A stretch of DNA of 64,000 bases from Trebouxia sp. TZW2008 (Eukaryota > Chlorophyta > Trebouxiophyceae > Trebouxiales > Trebouxiaceae), in the NCBI GenBank assembly GCA_002118135.1, contig BDIU01000174.1, forward strand, positions 1-64,000. Reading direction: 5' to 3'. This document shows, one piece after another, positions 1 to 8,956 of this stretch. The translations under genes and the position numbers were made by a program. The stretch's first letter is position 1. Every line of letters begins with the position of its first letter. The notes under the pieces are model-generated. The model did no database searches. It was not told the origin of the DNA and saw nothing but the letters and a program-made list of their open reading frames with translations.

Positions 1-60
1 TGTTATGCTGAGATTCATTCAGTGCTTCACATAGCATGTGCAGTACCACTGAGTGATGAT
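1..60 (-). mobile_element. non-LTR retrotransposon endonuclease fragment
   Basis: The minus strand reads ...ADHHSVVLHMLCEAL, closely matching the end of the endonuclease domain in the larger relic at about 4410-4450 (CTDHSVVLCMLCEPL). The SDH-type Asp-His pair is what AP-like endonucleases of LINE elements carry at the end of that domain. It is cut by the window edge and neighbouring sequence could not be placed in the element. Either a second, more decayed copy or a piece of the same family. Confidence 0.5.
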
Positions 61-689
61 CTGCGCGCGCGGCGGCTTCTCATCCAGCATGTGCGCGTCC
101 TGCCTGTGCTTGAGCCTGTGCCCTATCGCCGTGGCAGCTCTGCTTCCTCATCCGCTACGAGACCGCTAGTGTTTGTTTCTTGTAGGTATTGCGAGAATGA
201 GATTGCTTGCCTGATGCCTGTGCCTGCTTTCCTCGTAAACGGAGCTCAGCACCCGACAGATCCACTCAACTTATTTACAGCAGCTCAGCAGAAATTTTGC
301 CGCAGCATCAACGAAAGCGTCAGCACAGATGCAGCTAGCTTTTACGTACTTACGTTTATCTTGTCTGCAGGAACAAACGCCCATCACCACGTTGCACGCA
401 ACCATTGCACTGGCTGCTCGGGGCCCTACGAGTCACGTGTGGTTCGCACTTCGGTGTCTTCTCGCTCAAACGTCGGCAAAAGGGCCAGTCCTCCTATACG
501 GCTTTGTGCGCCTGTCGGCGGGGTCAGTTAGGGGGCTACGGCTCCTTTGCTGATCTGTCACCTGCAAAGTGAACGTTGCATTACAGCACTGCATTTCATA
601 ACACTTGTCCTGATTTGTACTGTGGCACCACTTCTGTCACAGCCCCGCATGGTACATCTTTGCATTCATTCCTATCGACATCATGTTGA

Positions 690-711
690 CAGTGGCAGGA
701 GCAGCAGCAAT

Positions 712-742
<31 letters not shown>

Positions 743-757
743 ACAGCAGCAGCATTG
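690..757. repeat. AGC/CAG-rich microsatellite
   Basis: Imperfect run of AGC triplets interrupted by AAC and AAT. It creates serine- or alanine-rich open frames on the plus strand, but no splice sites or conserved flanks suggest coding use. Similar AGC tracts occur at 12560-12705 (inside an exon) and 57757-57813 (inside an intron). Confidence 0.8.
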
Positions 758-894
758 GAGACAGCAACAGTTCCACAGCCAAGCTTTCCAGTCTACGGCC
801 TGACATCAACTACTGTAACAGATGAGTTCGCTTACTCCCCTGTACAGTTTTGCATTGGCATCAGGGATGCACCTCTGCATGTTGCTGCTTTCAT

Positions 895-1435
895 GGCTTG
901 TTTCATTGCAACATCAAACAGGTGCAGTTTTGGTGTCTCAGCTGCCGCAGAAGCTGCAGATGCTGGGCTGCTGCATGCCATTTGACGTGTCAATGCATTG
1001 CAACAGCAAACAAGTACAGTTCTGGTGTCTCAGCTGCCCCAGAAGCTGCAGATGCTGCATGCCATTTGATGTGTTGATTGGCTGCAACACAAAACAGGTG
1101 CAGTTCTGTCTCAGCTGCTGCAGAAGCTGCAGATGCTGGGCTGTTGCATGTCAATTCATGTGTTGTTTCATGGCAACACCAAATCGGTGCAGTTCTGGTG
1201 TCTCAGCTGCCCCAAAAGCTGCAGATGCTGTGCTGCTGCATGCCATTTCATGTGTTGATTCACTGCAACAACAAACATGTGCAGTTCTGGTGTCTCAGCT
1301 GCCCCAGAAGCTGCAGATGCTGGGTTACTACATGCCATTCCATGTGCTGTTTCATTGCGACACCAAGCATGTGCAGTTGTGGTGTCTCAGCTGCCCCAGA
1401 AGCTGCAGATGCTTGGCTGCTGCAATGCTATTTTG
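895..1435. repeat. six-copy tandem repeat, unit about 91 bp
   Basis: The block gtgcagttctggtgtctcag followed by ctgccccagaagctgcagat recurs with starts near 921, 1013, 1097, 1188, 1279 and 1370 (spacings 92, 84, 91, 91, 91). The units also share a 'tgtttcattgcaacacc' spacer. Because 91 is not a multiple of three, the long plus-strand open frame over the array changes register at each copy, so it is a by-product rather than a protein. No intact exon could be matched to the unit, although arrays elsewhere in the window are built from exon ends. Confidence 0.85.
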
Positions 1436-1577
1436 TTCGTTCAGTTGCCTTGTGTCCCTGGGGCTTGTCATAACCGTATGTGCATGATGGCCCGATGTAG
1501 AGTGGGTGCCATAGTTCATGTCAGATAGCCCAAGGTCATGTCTCACATGTTATTGCATGAGCATGTCATGCCTGCAT

Positions 1578-1682
1578 TCATGGCCTTGGGCTGCATGCTT
1601 TCATTACATCGGTATCATCGATGTTACGGTGAATTACACTGAAATAATCTATGGTCGTATCGGTGCTGATGATTTGGCTCAT
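1578..1682 (-). CDS. small ORF d of overlapping cassette, 34 aa
   Basis: Starts MSQIISTDTTIDYFSV and stops after 34 codons. Its ATG overlaps the TGA of the frame upstream (cassette ORF c) in an ATGA arrangement. It follows ORFs a, b and c on the same strand. No family is recognised. It may be the truncated start of a longer gene, since the sequence beyond the stop is featureless. Overlapping start/stop packing is unlike the intron-rich genes of the rest of the window and suggests a viral or prokaryote-like origin. That origin is inference. Confidence 0.35.
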   Translation of the reverse strand: MSQIISTDTTIDYFSVIHRNIDDTDVMKACSPRP

Positions 1683-2039
1683 GACTCACTTGGAGTGGGA
1701 GGTGGTGCAGCAGCCGCGTGCCCTGCTGCCTTGGCTGCTAGGATGACGTGCCTGAGGATAACGTTGAGGTGTAGATGCGCCTGTTGAGCTTCTTTGACGG
1801 TGATCTTGGTTTTGGTGTTGACTGCGATGTCCGCTAGGTCAGAGGCAATGATTTCTAGCTCTTTGTTGCAGATCTGTAGGTTGGCAGGAACTCTCTTGCT
1901 GGAGAGGGCGTGCTAAGATAGAGATCTCGATTGTGTGCAGCAAGCTTCTGAGCAGCGCTTTATCCTGTGGGCTGAATGTAGTCCTCGACGTCGCTTTTAG
2001 GATACCTTCTAGGGCTGCCTTGATCTCTGTAGGGTTCAT
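1679..2039 (-). pseudogene. cassette ORF c, frameshifted, about 110-120 codons
   Basis: Begins MNPTEIKAALEGILKATSRT and stays open to about position 1915, where a single-base change shifts the frame. The second half continues in another frame with a coherent, mostly helical sequence (ELEIIASDLADIAVNT) and an Ala/Pro-rich end, stopping at 1679-1681. Its start overlaps the stop of ORF b as ATGA, and its own stop overlaps the start of ORF d as ATGA. Unknown function. The frameshift implies it is no longer expressed as one protein. Confidence 0.45.
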
Positions 2040-2200
2040 TCTTCTTCTGTGGCGTCGATCAGCTCAGTAATCAGATCAGTAACCTGAGCCTTTAGAGCAC
2101 ACAGCTCCTATACGTCAAACTTCTTTTCTTGTTTGATTTCCTTCAGCTGCCGGATGGCCAACTCTAGATCCTTGTTCAGGTTCTCGTCAGCGGTGCTCAT
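2036..2200 (-). pseudogene. cassette ORF b, coiled-coil-like, in-frame stop
   Basis: Begins MSTADENLNKDLELAIRQLK, rich in Lys, Glu and Leu with heptad-like spacing. It is interrupted by one TAG after about 30 codons and then continues in the same frame to ...DATEEE and TGA at 2036-2038. Its ATG lies inside the last codons of ORF a, and its TGA overlaps the ATG of ORF c. The TAG could come from a single CAG change. No family recognised. Confidence 0.45.
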
Positions 2201-2288
2201 AACACGAATCGAAGATTATGCAAGATGCTACTAATGACACGATGAACGCTATGGCGATTATGCCTAGGATGGTGTTGACATCAGCCAT
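2187..2288 (-). CDS. cassette ORF a, 33-aa single-pass membrane peptide
   Basis: Encodes MADVNTILGIIAIAFIVSLV followed by ASCIIF and a short polar end, giving one clear hydrophobic segment of about 20 residues. It is the first recognisable frame of the cassette and overlaps the start of ORF b by 14 bases. Small membrane proteins ahead of coiled-coil proteins are common in phage and virus structural clusters, but the sequence was not recognised and chance cannot be excluded for so short a frame. Confidence 0.4.
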   Translation of the reverse strand: MADVNTILGIIAIAFIVSLVASCIIFDSCYEHR

Positions 2289-2289
2289 C

Positions 2290-3404
2290 CTACTGAAGCC
2301 ACAGAAAAAATAGACAGAATCTAAAGGAAAACAGATGTGCACGTGTCTGTACGCAGAAAAGAGCAAAGTTATGTCATCCTCCTCGAACCCTACCAGAAGT
2401 TTGAAGTTTACAGTAGGTTTTCTGGCGCAGCTTTTGCAGAAACTGCGTGCAACCTCTGTAATCAGCGCCACATCACTGCAGCGTCAGCGCCTGAAGTCTG
2501 AGCGCTCTCCGTACAACCTCTGTAGCCACTGCGTACAGCTGTCACTGGCTCTGTACGCAGAGATCGAAAGTTTGAATTTGTTTGGGTTCTGTTAGAATCA
2601 CATTGGCAGCGCCGCAAGCGGCGCGAAAGCAGGGGGGTAGTGGGAGCGCGCCCTTGGGTTTCACGTGGTTTTACTGACCTTCCCAGCTCACCTGCTTCCC
2701 ACACACACCCTCTCCAGGTCCTGATTAGTCACATACCTCCATTTCTTCAGACTTTTCTTGGGAAGGTGGGAAGGTGGGGCGTTACATCCCTGCAGTACTG
2801 TAATTACTACCAACTATAATCTGATTAAAATACAGTAAATAAGCAGTGGGAAGCAGAGTGTGTAGGGTTTAGACCTGGATAGATTCCCCCCTACTTTCAA
2901 ACAGTTAAAACCTAGCCTGGGAAGGTGCAGACATTTGTCATGCTCTCTCCCTGCTTAGTAAGGGAATCTCCCTTACTAAACCATGACAGAAACCTGTGAA
3001 ACACTGTGGCAAACCCTATGGTCAGTGGTCAGTGTTGCAAATATATGCAGCAGCTGTTGCACCTATCCGAACTGATAGCCTGACAGTGTGCGTGTCTGAA
3101 CATGCACCTTCCAAATTCTGCAAGCAGGTGTTGCAAACTATTGTCTTGGAAATCTGCTTCTCCAACTCAGTAAACTATTTTGTGTGAAGTTGCTGAACAA
3201 GCTGGGAGGTAGCAACCATCATGATCAGCACCGCATCATACAGCAATGAGCTTGCTCAAGTGACCAAAGTAGAGTATGGTTTGCAGTCCTAGAGCCTTGC
3301 AAATACGAATTGGTGCGCACTACTCAACATGTGGCTGTCTGTCAAACGGCCATGGGTCCTTCACCTTGACCTACTATTGTCGTAATACTAGTGTCACTTT
3401 TGTA
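2290..3404. other. unassigned relic or intergenic stretch
   Basis: Between the small-ORF cassette and the retrotransposon relic. Only short open frames are present, with no convincing splice sites or conserved motifs. An inverted pair tagtaagggaatctcccttacta sits near 2955-2978 as a possible hairpin. The part next to 3405 may be eroded reverse-transcriptase sequence, but nothing can be aligned by eye. Confidence 0.5.
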
Positions 3405-3640
3405 CTGTTACATTCCCAGCACACATGAGTGCAGGAGCTGGCCAGTTTGTGATCCCGCGCACACACCATCAACGCCAGGGCTCTTTCCACATCATAGCCT
3501 TTTGATGCAATCTTGCAGCTCATCAGCGGTAACATCAGTAAATATACACGCATCATTTTCACCACCGCTTGACGAAGGCACATCTGGGGGTGCAGCTCTC
3601 TGGACGAACTCAAGAGGCTGGGCGCTATGAAAGCTTCTTG
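3405..3640 (-). pseudogene. LINE reverse transcriptase, N-terminal fragment
   Basis: The minus strand reads DVTADELQDCIKRL, a stop, then CGKSPGVDGV. This is the usual start of a non-LTR retrotransposon reverse transcriptase (a helix followed by GKSPGxDG). It is the same strand and order as the endonuclease and ORF1 pieces at higher coordinates, so it is probably the continuation of the same element after an insertion or deletion. The YADD catalytic box was not found downstream in this copy. The in-frame stop marks it as dead. Confidence 0.6.
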
Positions 3641-4045
3641 AAAGCCTCAGTACCCCTGTGGTTTAAAGCGCAAGAATGCAAGTGAGAACGGGTGAAAGAG
3701 CTTAGACGCACAAGCAGGAGGTGTAGGGAATACACCAGTGGTTTGTAGGGCAGATCTTAGCCTGTCGGCTGCAGTTTAGTCACAGCATTAGTCATACTTG
3801 TGTTAGAAATTGTACCGCATCATTACATGTGGGCATACAGGACATGCGTCTTTCTTGCAACCCTTGCACGCCTTCCTTTAAGGCTTTCGCTTGGCAGGTG
3901 CATAAGCTCAGCATTGTGCTGCTGCATCCAAGCTCTCTTGGCCTTGCACCTCACAAACATGTTTGCTTTTGGACAGTTTGCTTGTCTGCTGCAGGCCTAT
4001 CAAAGCACTGCAATATACACTTCATGTTGCGACATGCTTTTCTGC

Positions 4046-4130
4046 ATGCTTCATCAGAAAAAAGAAAAAGAAAAGTCTGTGCCATCAGGCGTCATAACAG
4101 GAGCCTCTGCCTAAAGAGGCAGCCCAAGAT
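4046..4130 (+). repeat. hairpin-bearing dispersed element, copy 1
   Basis: An A-rich lead is followed by a shared block with 'caggcgtcataac' and 'ggagcctctg', then a 6-bp stem GCCTCT/AGAGGC with a 6-base loop. The same arrangement recurs at 25868-25950 (minus) and 38688-38775 (plus). Function unknown; it could be a short transposable element or a structured RNA segment. Confidence 0.6.
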
Positions 4131-4329
4131 TGCTGCTTTCAAAGCGACAACCCACAAAACACCTGAACACCAAGGCTTTAACACATATGCAGTTGCACCA
4201 CGCCGTTTGCAAGCTCGCAGCGTGAACCACGCGCCGCCCAATGCAGGGTCTGCCAGTGACTCACTCAACAAGTCAACATCAGCATTAGCAGCAGCAAAGG
4301 CAAGCACTGTGGATGCAGCACAACTGTCA

Positions 4330-5590
4330 GATACTCCTCATAGGCATCAGCAGTTTCATCGCCTTTGCAACTGTGCTGAGATGCTGGCCGTTGTGCTCAG
4401 TCCTCAATGGCTCACATAGCATGCAAAGCACCACTGAGTGATCTGTGCAATGCACTTCTGCATCCCCTTTCATTTGCAGAGGATCGCCTGCAGACATGCA
4501 CTGAGCAGACACAGTGAAGTACAGTCACTACTGATGATGCAAAATCACAGATGTATTTCCCAGCCTGTTGGTGTCCTGTGACGTAAATCGCAAGCAAATG
4601 TATGCCTCAGCTAGTGAGTTGAGTGGATCTGAGGGTGTCTGCAGCTGAGATTGTGCTGAAGCTGTCTGTTGCGCTGCCGCTGTCATTCACGAGCAATACT
4701 GCACAGTAACTCCCAGGTGATGTTATGAATGTTTACCTGAAAACACCAGGAAGTATTTCCCAGCCTCATTGCCTGGATGCTGCTCGTTCAATATGAGCAG
4801 ACTGGTGTCCTGGGACAGGTCCAGCAGCTCTGGGCCTTGGTTCTCCATGGGCACCCAGCCCTAGTCGCAGTTGTGCCTGGCTGGTGCAAAGGATGGCAGG
4901 TCTTCCGCTTGACTTGGTGCATCCAGGCACTCTGGCAGCTCTGAAAGCTTGACCAAGTGATCTCTTTCTGCAGTTCTGGCATTCCTGTTTCCACAAACAA
5001 GCAGTTCAGCTCCAGTGCCTTGGAACTGCAGAACATCATCCTGCAGGCATGCATATGGGCTTTGTGCATCAGGGTTTCTATACAATTTCTTTTGCAGCAT
5101 ATGAATACAGAAGTACACCTCAAAGCAGCCCTGCACAACATTTGTGCTGCAGGCACAGATAGCTGCCATCCTCAGTACACTTGACAACCTCAACCTGCGT
5201 TTGCAAAACGTCTGATACCCACACTAGGGTTGTTCTGCAACGGTGTCCTGGTCTGTCACACGGACTTCTATGAGCAGCATGACACATGCAGTCTGGGACA
5301 GGTGACTGAGCACCTTGCTCGTTACAAATCAGCGCAAAAGCATTTTCTCAAAGTGGGTGGTGTTCAAACAACACCATCGTTCTGATGTCGGCTACAAGAC
5401 AACCTCATCGCAGTGATTGGTGGATGATTATCTCATTGCCTAAGTATTGATTCAGCAGTCTAGATACTTCTGCATGGTTGACTGATACTGTAAAGCCACA
5501 TGGGATTACAATGCTCAGTCAGCCACGTGTCAGTCAAGCAGACAAAATCATAAACTGCTGGTGCTAACAGCTCAGTCTTAGCATCGATTC
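4330..5590 (-). pseudogene. LINE endonuclease domain, broken
   Basis: Readable motifs in order on the minus strand are VYDFVCLTDTWLTEH (about 5560-5510; the conserved 'D..cLtETWL' stretch), ELLVCGNRNART (about 4990; equivalent of GDFNAR), LLDLSQDTSLLILNE (about 4820-4775; the 'G.LLdLc...L.ILNGR' region) and CTDHSVV (about 4440; the terminal SDH box). They occur in the right order and spacing for an APE-like endonuclease but in several frames with stops, so no active enzyme is encoded. Confidence 0.65.
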
Positions 5591-6568
5591 GTCCCTGTAC
5601 ATTCACCACAACTTGAGAGAGGAGTACCTACTGCGCTGACAAAGCGCTCGCCGTCTTTCACAAACAACTTTTCAGAAAGCCACTATATTCTCAAATCTTG
5701 GGATCTGGCCTTCTTGTAGGCTGGCCATGCTGCACTCTTGCGCTGCTGCTGCAGCTGAGTGAAGTCATCATCCATCCCAAAAGGGATACCAGCTTGCTTG
5801 CCCTTTGCTTTCAACACAACTAGTTTGTCCTTCTTGTTAGCAGTATTACAAACACATTATCAAGCACAGCATTGTTCCTCTTAATGCGCTTTGCACTGAA
5901 GCACACTACAGAAGTCTGCAGTGTCTCAGCAGATAGAGTAGATAGTTTCACCTGCAAACCTTGTGGGTCCTCATCTGGGGACTCTCAAGATCTTAAGATG
6001 GCAGTGAGACCCTTCTTGTCCCGTGCCTCCTTGTCAGCTTCATACTGTTTCTGTACTTCACAGCTTGCAAACTTGTACACAGCAGATTTCAGCTGAGCAG
6101 CGGGCGTTTTTGCCGACAGTGACCGCTGGTTTGTCCAAGGATCCTTCTGCCTGAGACAGCCTGCACAGCTCAGCTGAGGCCTCTCCTTCCCGAGGTGCAA
6201 ACTGCCCACAGACCTCGTGATCAATGTGATATTGGAACAATCTGCTGAGTTCTGCAGATTGCTGCTCAGAGAGCAGCCGTGATGTCACCACTACGTCTGA
6301 CGTTTGCTGCTGACACAATTGCATTTGCTCATCGACAAGTCTTTGCAGTAGCGCACACAGGTTCGTTGAAGCGAAGAGACCCAAGCTTGAGAACTGTCAG
6401 CAAACCTGTTAACTGCTGTCGACGTTTCTTTTGCACCTGCTAAGGCTTTCTGACAGCGTTTCTCCAGTGACGATCGTGACGGCGACATTGCCCCCAATGC
6501 CTCCTTGTCTGTGACACACAATCTCGTCTGGCAGTAACTGCAGCTTCAATTACATCCGTTTTCGTCAT
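5560..6568 (-). pseudogene. LINE ORF1-like protein, frameshifted
   Basis: Starts MTKTDVIEAAVTARRD and continues through at least three frame changes. A helical middle (LLQRLVDEQMQLCQQQ) precedes KLVVLKAKGKQAG and the segment FTQLQQQRKSAAWPAYKKAR near 5765-5705. The last resembles the C-terminal domain of LINE ORF1 proteins, where 'lT..Q...R...wpa...AR' precedes 'LFVdG' (here EKLFVKDG). It lies directly upstream of the endonuclease relic on the same strand. The family call is from motif memory only. Confidence 0.55.
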
Positions 6569-6781
6569 GCTGGGCGCTACTGCTGGGCTACTATTGGGCG
6601 CTGTCGACTACATGTGCGATTGGTCTTGCAAATCTCACGTGCGAAGCCACGTGGTGGACGCGCGAGATCGAGGTACTGACTGCTGGCTGTATCCATGGAT
6701 ATTGCTTGAGTAGTGCTCGTCGTACGCGCGGCATTGCCGCTATGTCAATTTCTGGTACGCTTCCGACATTCCATACGCACG

Positions 6782-7844
6782 ATGATCCAAATTGCTGCAA
6801 GGGAGGCTGTCGTTATCGCCAACCTAGATGCGCACAGGAAACCTCGAGAAATTCTGGACAAAGTATTGCAGAAACGAGGTCGTATGCCTCGTCCCATGCC
6901 CGTGGCGACCTGTTCCTGGGCTTACAAGTGGCTTGGATGGGATCGTTATGCCTTGGTAAACGAGGCGAACGACCTCCGGCAACAACGGAGGGCTGACCCG
7001 ATCACGGCGAGGATTGCCGATCTGCACTCACAAATAGACATTGCCAAAGGCCTTGACGCAGCAGCAAAGGAGAACTTGAAGCAAGACATCAGAAATGTTC
7101 TTCAGCATGATTATGGCAAGCACCAGGAGTCATACACCATCGAGTGCTTTCAGACAGCAACTGCTCAGACCAACTTCTTTCCTGGCTCACATGAGCACAT
7201 GAAGTCTGAGAAACGCTCTCTCAGTCGCAACAAGCAGCGGGCAATAACAGCAGAATTGACTGTCAAGCGTGCTTTTTCCTTTGGACTCCAAGTGCAAGGG
7301 CTGCCTGATATGAAAGATAGGTCTTCCATCTTTGAGGTCAAGAACAGGTTGTATCGGGAAGATGACATGCCTGGTGAAAAATTTCGGCGAGCAGACCATG
7401 CTCAGCTGATGGTGAGACTGCAGCAGTACCACATGTCAGTGTGTTGCAAAAGTGTATGTTGAGATCCGCCTGACATTGCAAATGTCCTTGCAGGTGTATC
7501 TTGTCTTAGCTGAGGAGGATGCCTCTTTTCAGCAGCCTCTCATGGGGTATTTGGTGGAACATATGCGGGTTGGTGAGGAAGATGTGCTGTCTGTTGAGCT
7601 GAGGGACGCCCCTTATACCAAAGTTGAGCCATTCATCAAGCCCGTCGGCCCTCAAGAGGCAGGACACTTGGTGGTGACACAATATACACTTGAGCAAGCC
7701 AAGGCCTACTGGAGCACAGTCATTGTTCCAGAGCTCATCAAGTTTTGTCAGCTGGCAGAGACACTGCTCCATGATCCTGAAGTCCTGCACAGCTACCTGT
7801 CAGCCATTGATAAAGACATGTGGTACACAGAGCATGCTGTGTGA
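6782..7844 (+). CDS. PD-(D/E)XK nuclease-like protein, 335 aa
   Basis: Exons 6782-7438 and 7494-7844, with a 55-bp intron spliced in phase 0. The in-frame ATG at 6782 is the first usable start (the frame is open from 6713 without an ATG). The centre of the protein reads GLPDMKDRSSIFEVKNRL, a textbook PD-x(n)-ExK metal-binding signature. It is followed by DHAQLMVRLQQY, like the conserved Gln helix of YqaJ/exonuclease-type members, and across the intron by VYLVLAEED, the buried strand of the fold. The C-terminal exon (GYLVEHMRVGEEDVLSVEL) matches the last exon of the minus-strand gene at 8957-13810, so the two are paralogues. Specific substrate unknown. Nuclease activity is inferred from the motif. 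Confidence 0.65.
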
Positions 7845-8956
7845 GATGCAGCTGTGATGCAAGTGTGGCGCTGTATCACAATGTCCAAGCTGTTGGCTAT
7901 TTTATTTGACATTGACTGGACATTGCTAGAGAGCTGTGCTCATCTGCTTGACACCTGCACAGCATTTATGACTGTCCTTGAAGTATAGCTGCAGCCTTTT
8001 TGCAATAGTTGTCAGGTACTGTGATGTGTAGAATTGCATGTGCAGTTTGAAGTAGTGTCCGTGATGTCATTGTGGCCTAAGAACGCGTCTCAAAATGCCT
8101 TAAGTCAACGAGAGGGAGAATCATGAGTTTTGCAACCAGTTCAACAGCAAATGTTGTGATTACTTAAAGTAACTGCAGGTCGCGGCAGTCACGTGCGTAA
8201 GCAATGCATAGACTGACCGCTACTGATCTGAAATCGGATGCATGTCGCACGATTTTCAAGGGTCATACAGCTGATTTCAAGTGGATCTACGAATAAAGTT
8301 TTAAGCACCAAATCTGTGTCACTGGTCGTGACTTGACGACTTGCTTGAGCTCAAATAACAGGCTGAGCCGACACTTGACACAGTTGGTGTACTCAATTGA
8401 GTGCAACACTAGGCCAACTTGGGCAAAAGTGACACAGCCAAGTCAACAACATCCAAAGCTGAAGTCTTGTGCACATAGGCTGTCTACACAAGCACAGGAT
8501 GATGCCAAATGTACATGCCTTGGTCGTCAAATCAGTGGATGAAGAACACAACCTGCGCTTGTGTTAACATTTAAAGCAAAGACTACAAGCTTGTGTTGAT
8601 ATGATGTCTGACACCAAATGTTTGAAAATGCCCTACTCAGAGGAATAGGCCCAGACAAGACGAAAATAATAATTGTCTCATCTGGTGAGAGTGTGCATGC
8701 CCAACACCTGGACAGATCCTGATCATTTTACGCCACTTTCAAGTGTGCACGAGGTTTTGTGTCATGAGAAATAATGCGCAACATTGGAAACAACCTTGAG
8801 CACTGCTGACTACGATGAACATGGCTCATCACACATGTTGGTTTCACAAGCCATGGAGACGCAAAGACAAGCTTAGAGATTACACATATGACTCGCAAAT
8901 AATCTTGAGCTACTGCTTTTGCTTCAAGGCCCAAATGGCAGGCTGTGAAGTCAACT
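7845..8956. other. intergenic region between convergent paralogues
   Basis: Holds the 3' ends of the two nuclease-like genes, which face each other. No open frame of note, no recognised repeat and no RNA gene were seen. Confidence 0.6.

Larger units (their letters stand above)
3405..6568 (-). mobile_element. degenerate LINE-like non-LTR retrotransposon
   Basis: Minus-strand succession ORF1-like protein (about 6568-5560), AP-type endonuclease (about 5590-4330) and the beginning of a reverse transcriptase (3640-3405). This is the gene order of LINE elements. All parts carry frameshifts and stops. The endonuclease end is partly duplicated (a copy of the 'AGKY' segment near 4550 and another near 4750), and a hairpin element lies near 4046-4130. 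No poly(A) tail or target-site duplication was identified, so both ends are approximate. Confidence 0.65.

Noticed and set aside
22..531. Plus-strand ORF of 169 codons at the window start
   Set aside because: Its first 60 bases are antisense to a retrotransposon endonuclease fragment, and no protein-like features follow.
547..985. Serine- or alanine-rich plus-strand frames
   Set aside because: They are translations of an AGC microsatellite with no splice sites or conserved flanks.
822..1487. Long plus-strand ORF rich in Cys, Ser and Trp
   Set aside because: It exists only because a ~91-bp tandem repeat lacks stops in several frames; the register changes at each unit (91 = 3x30+1), so no repeated protein is encoded.
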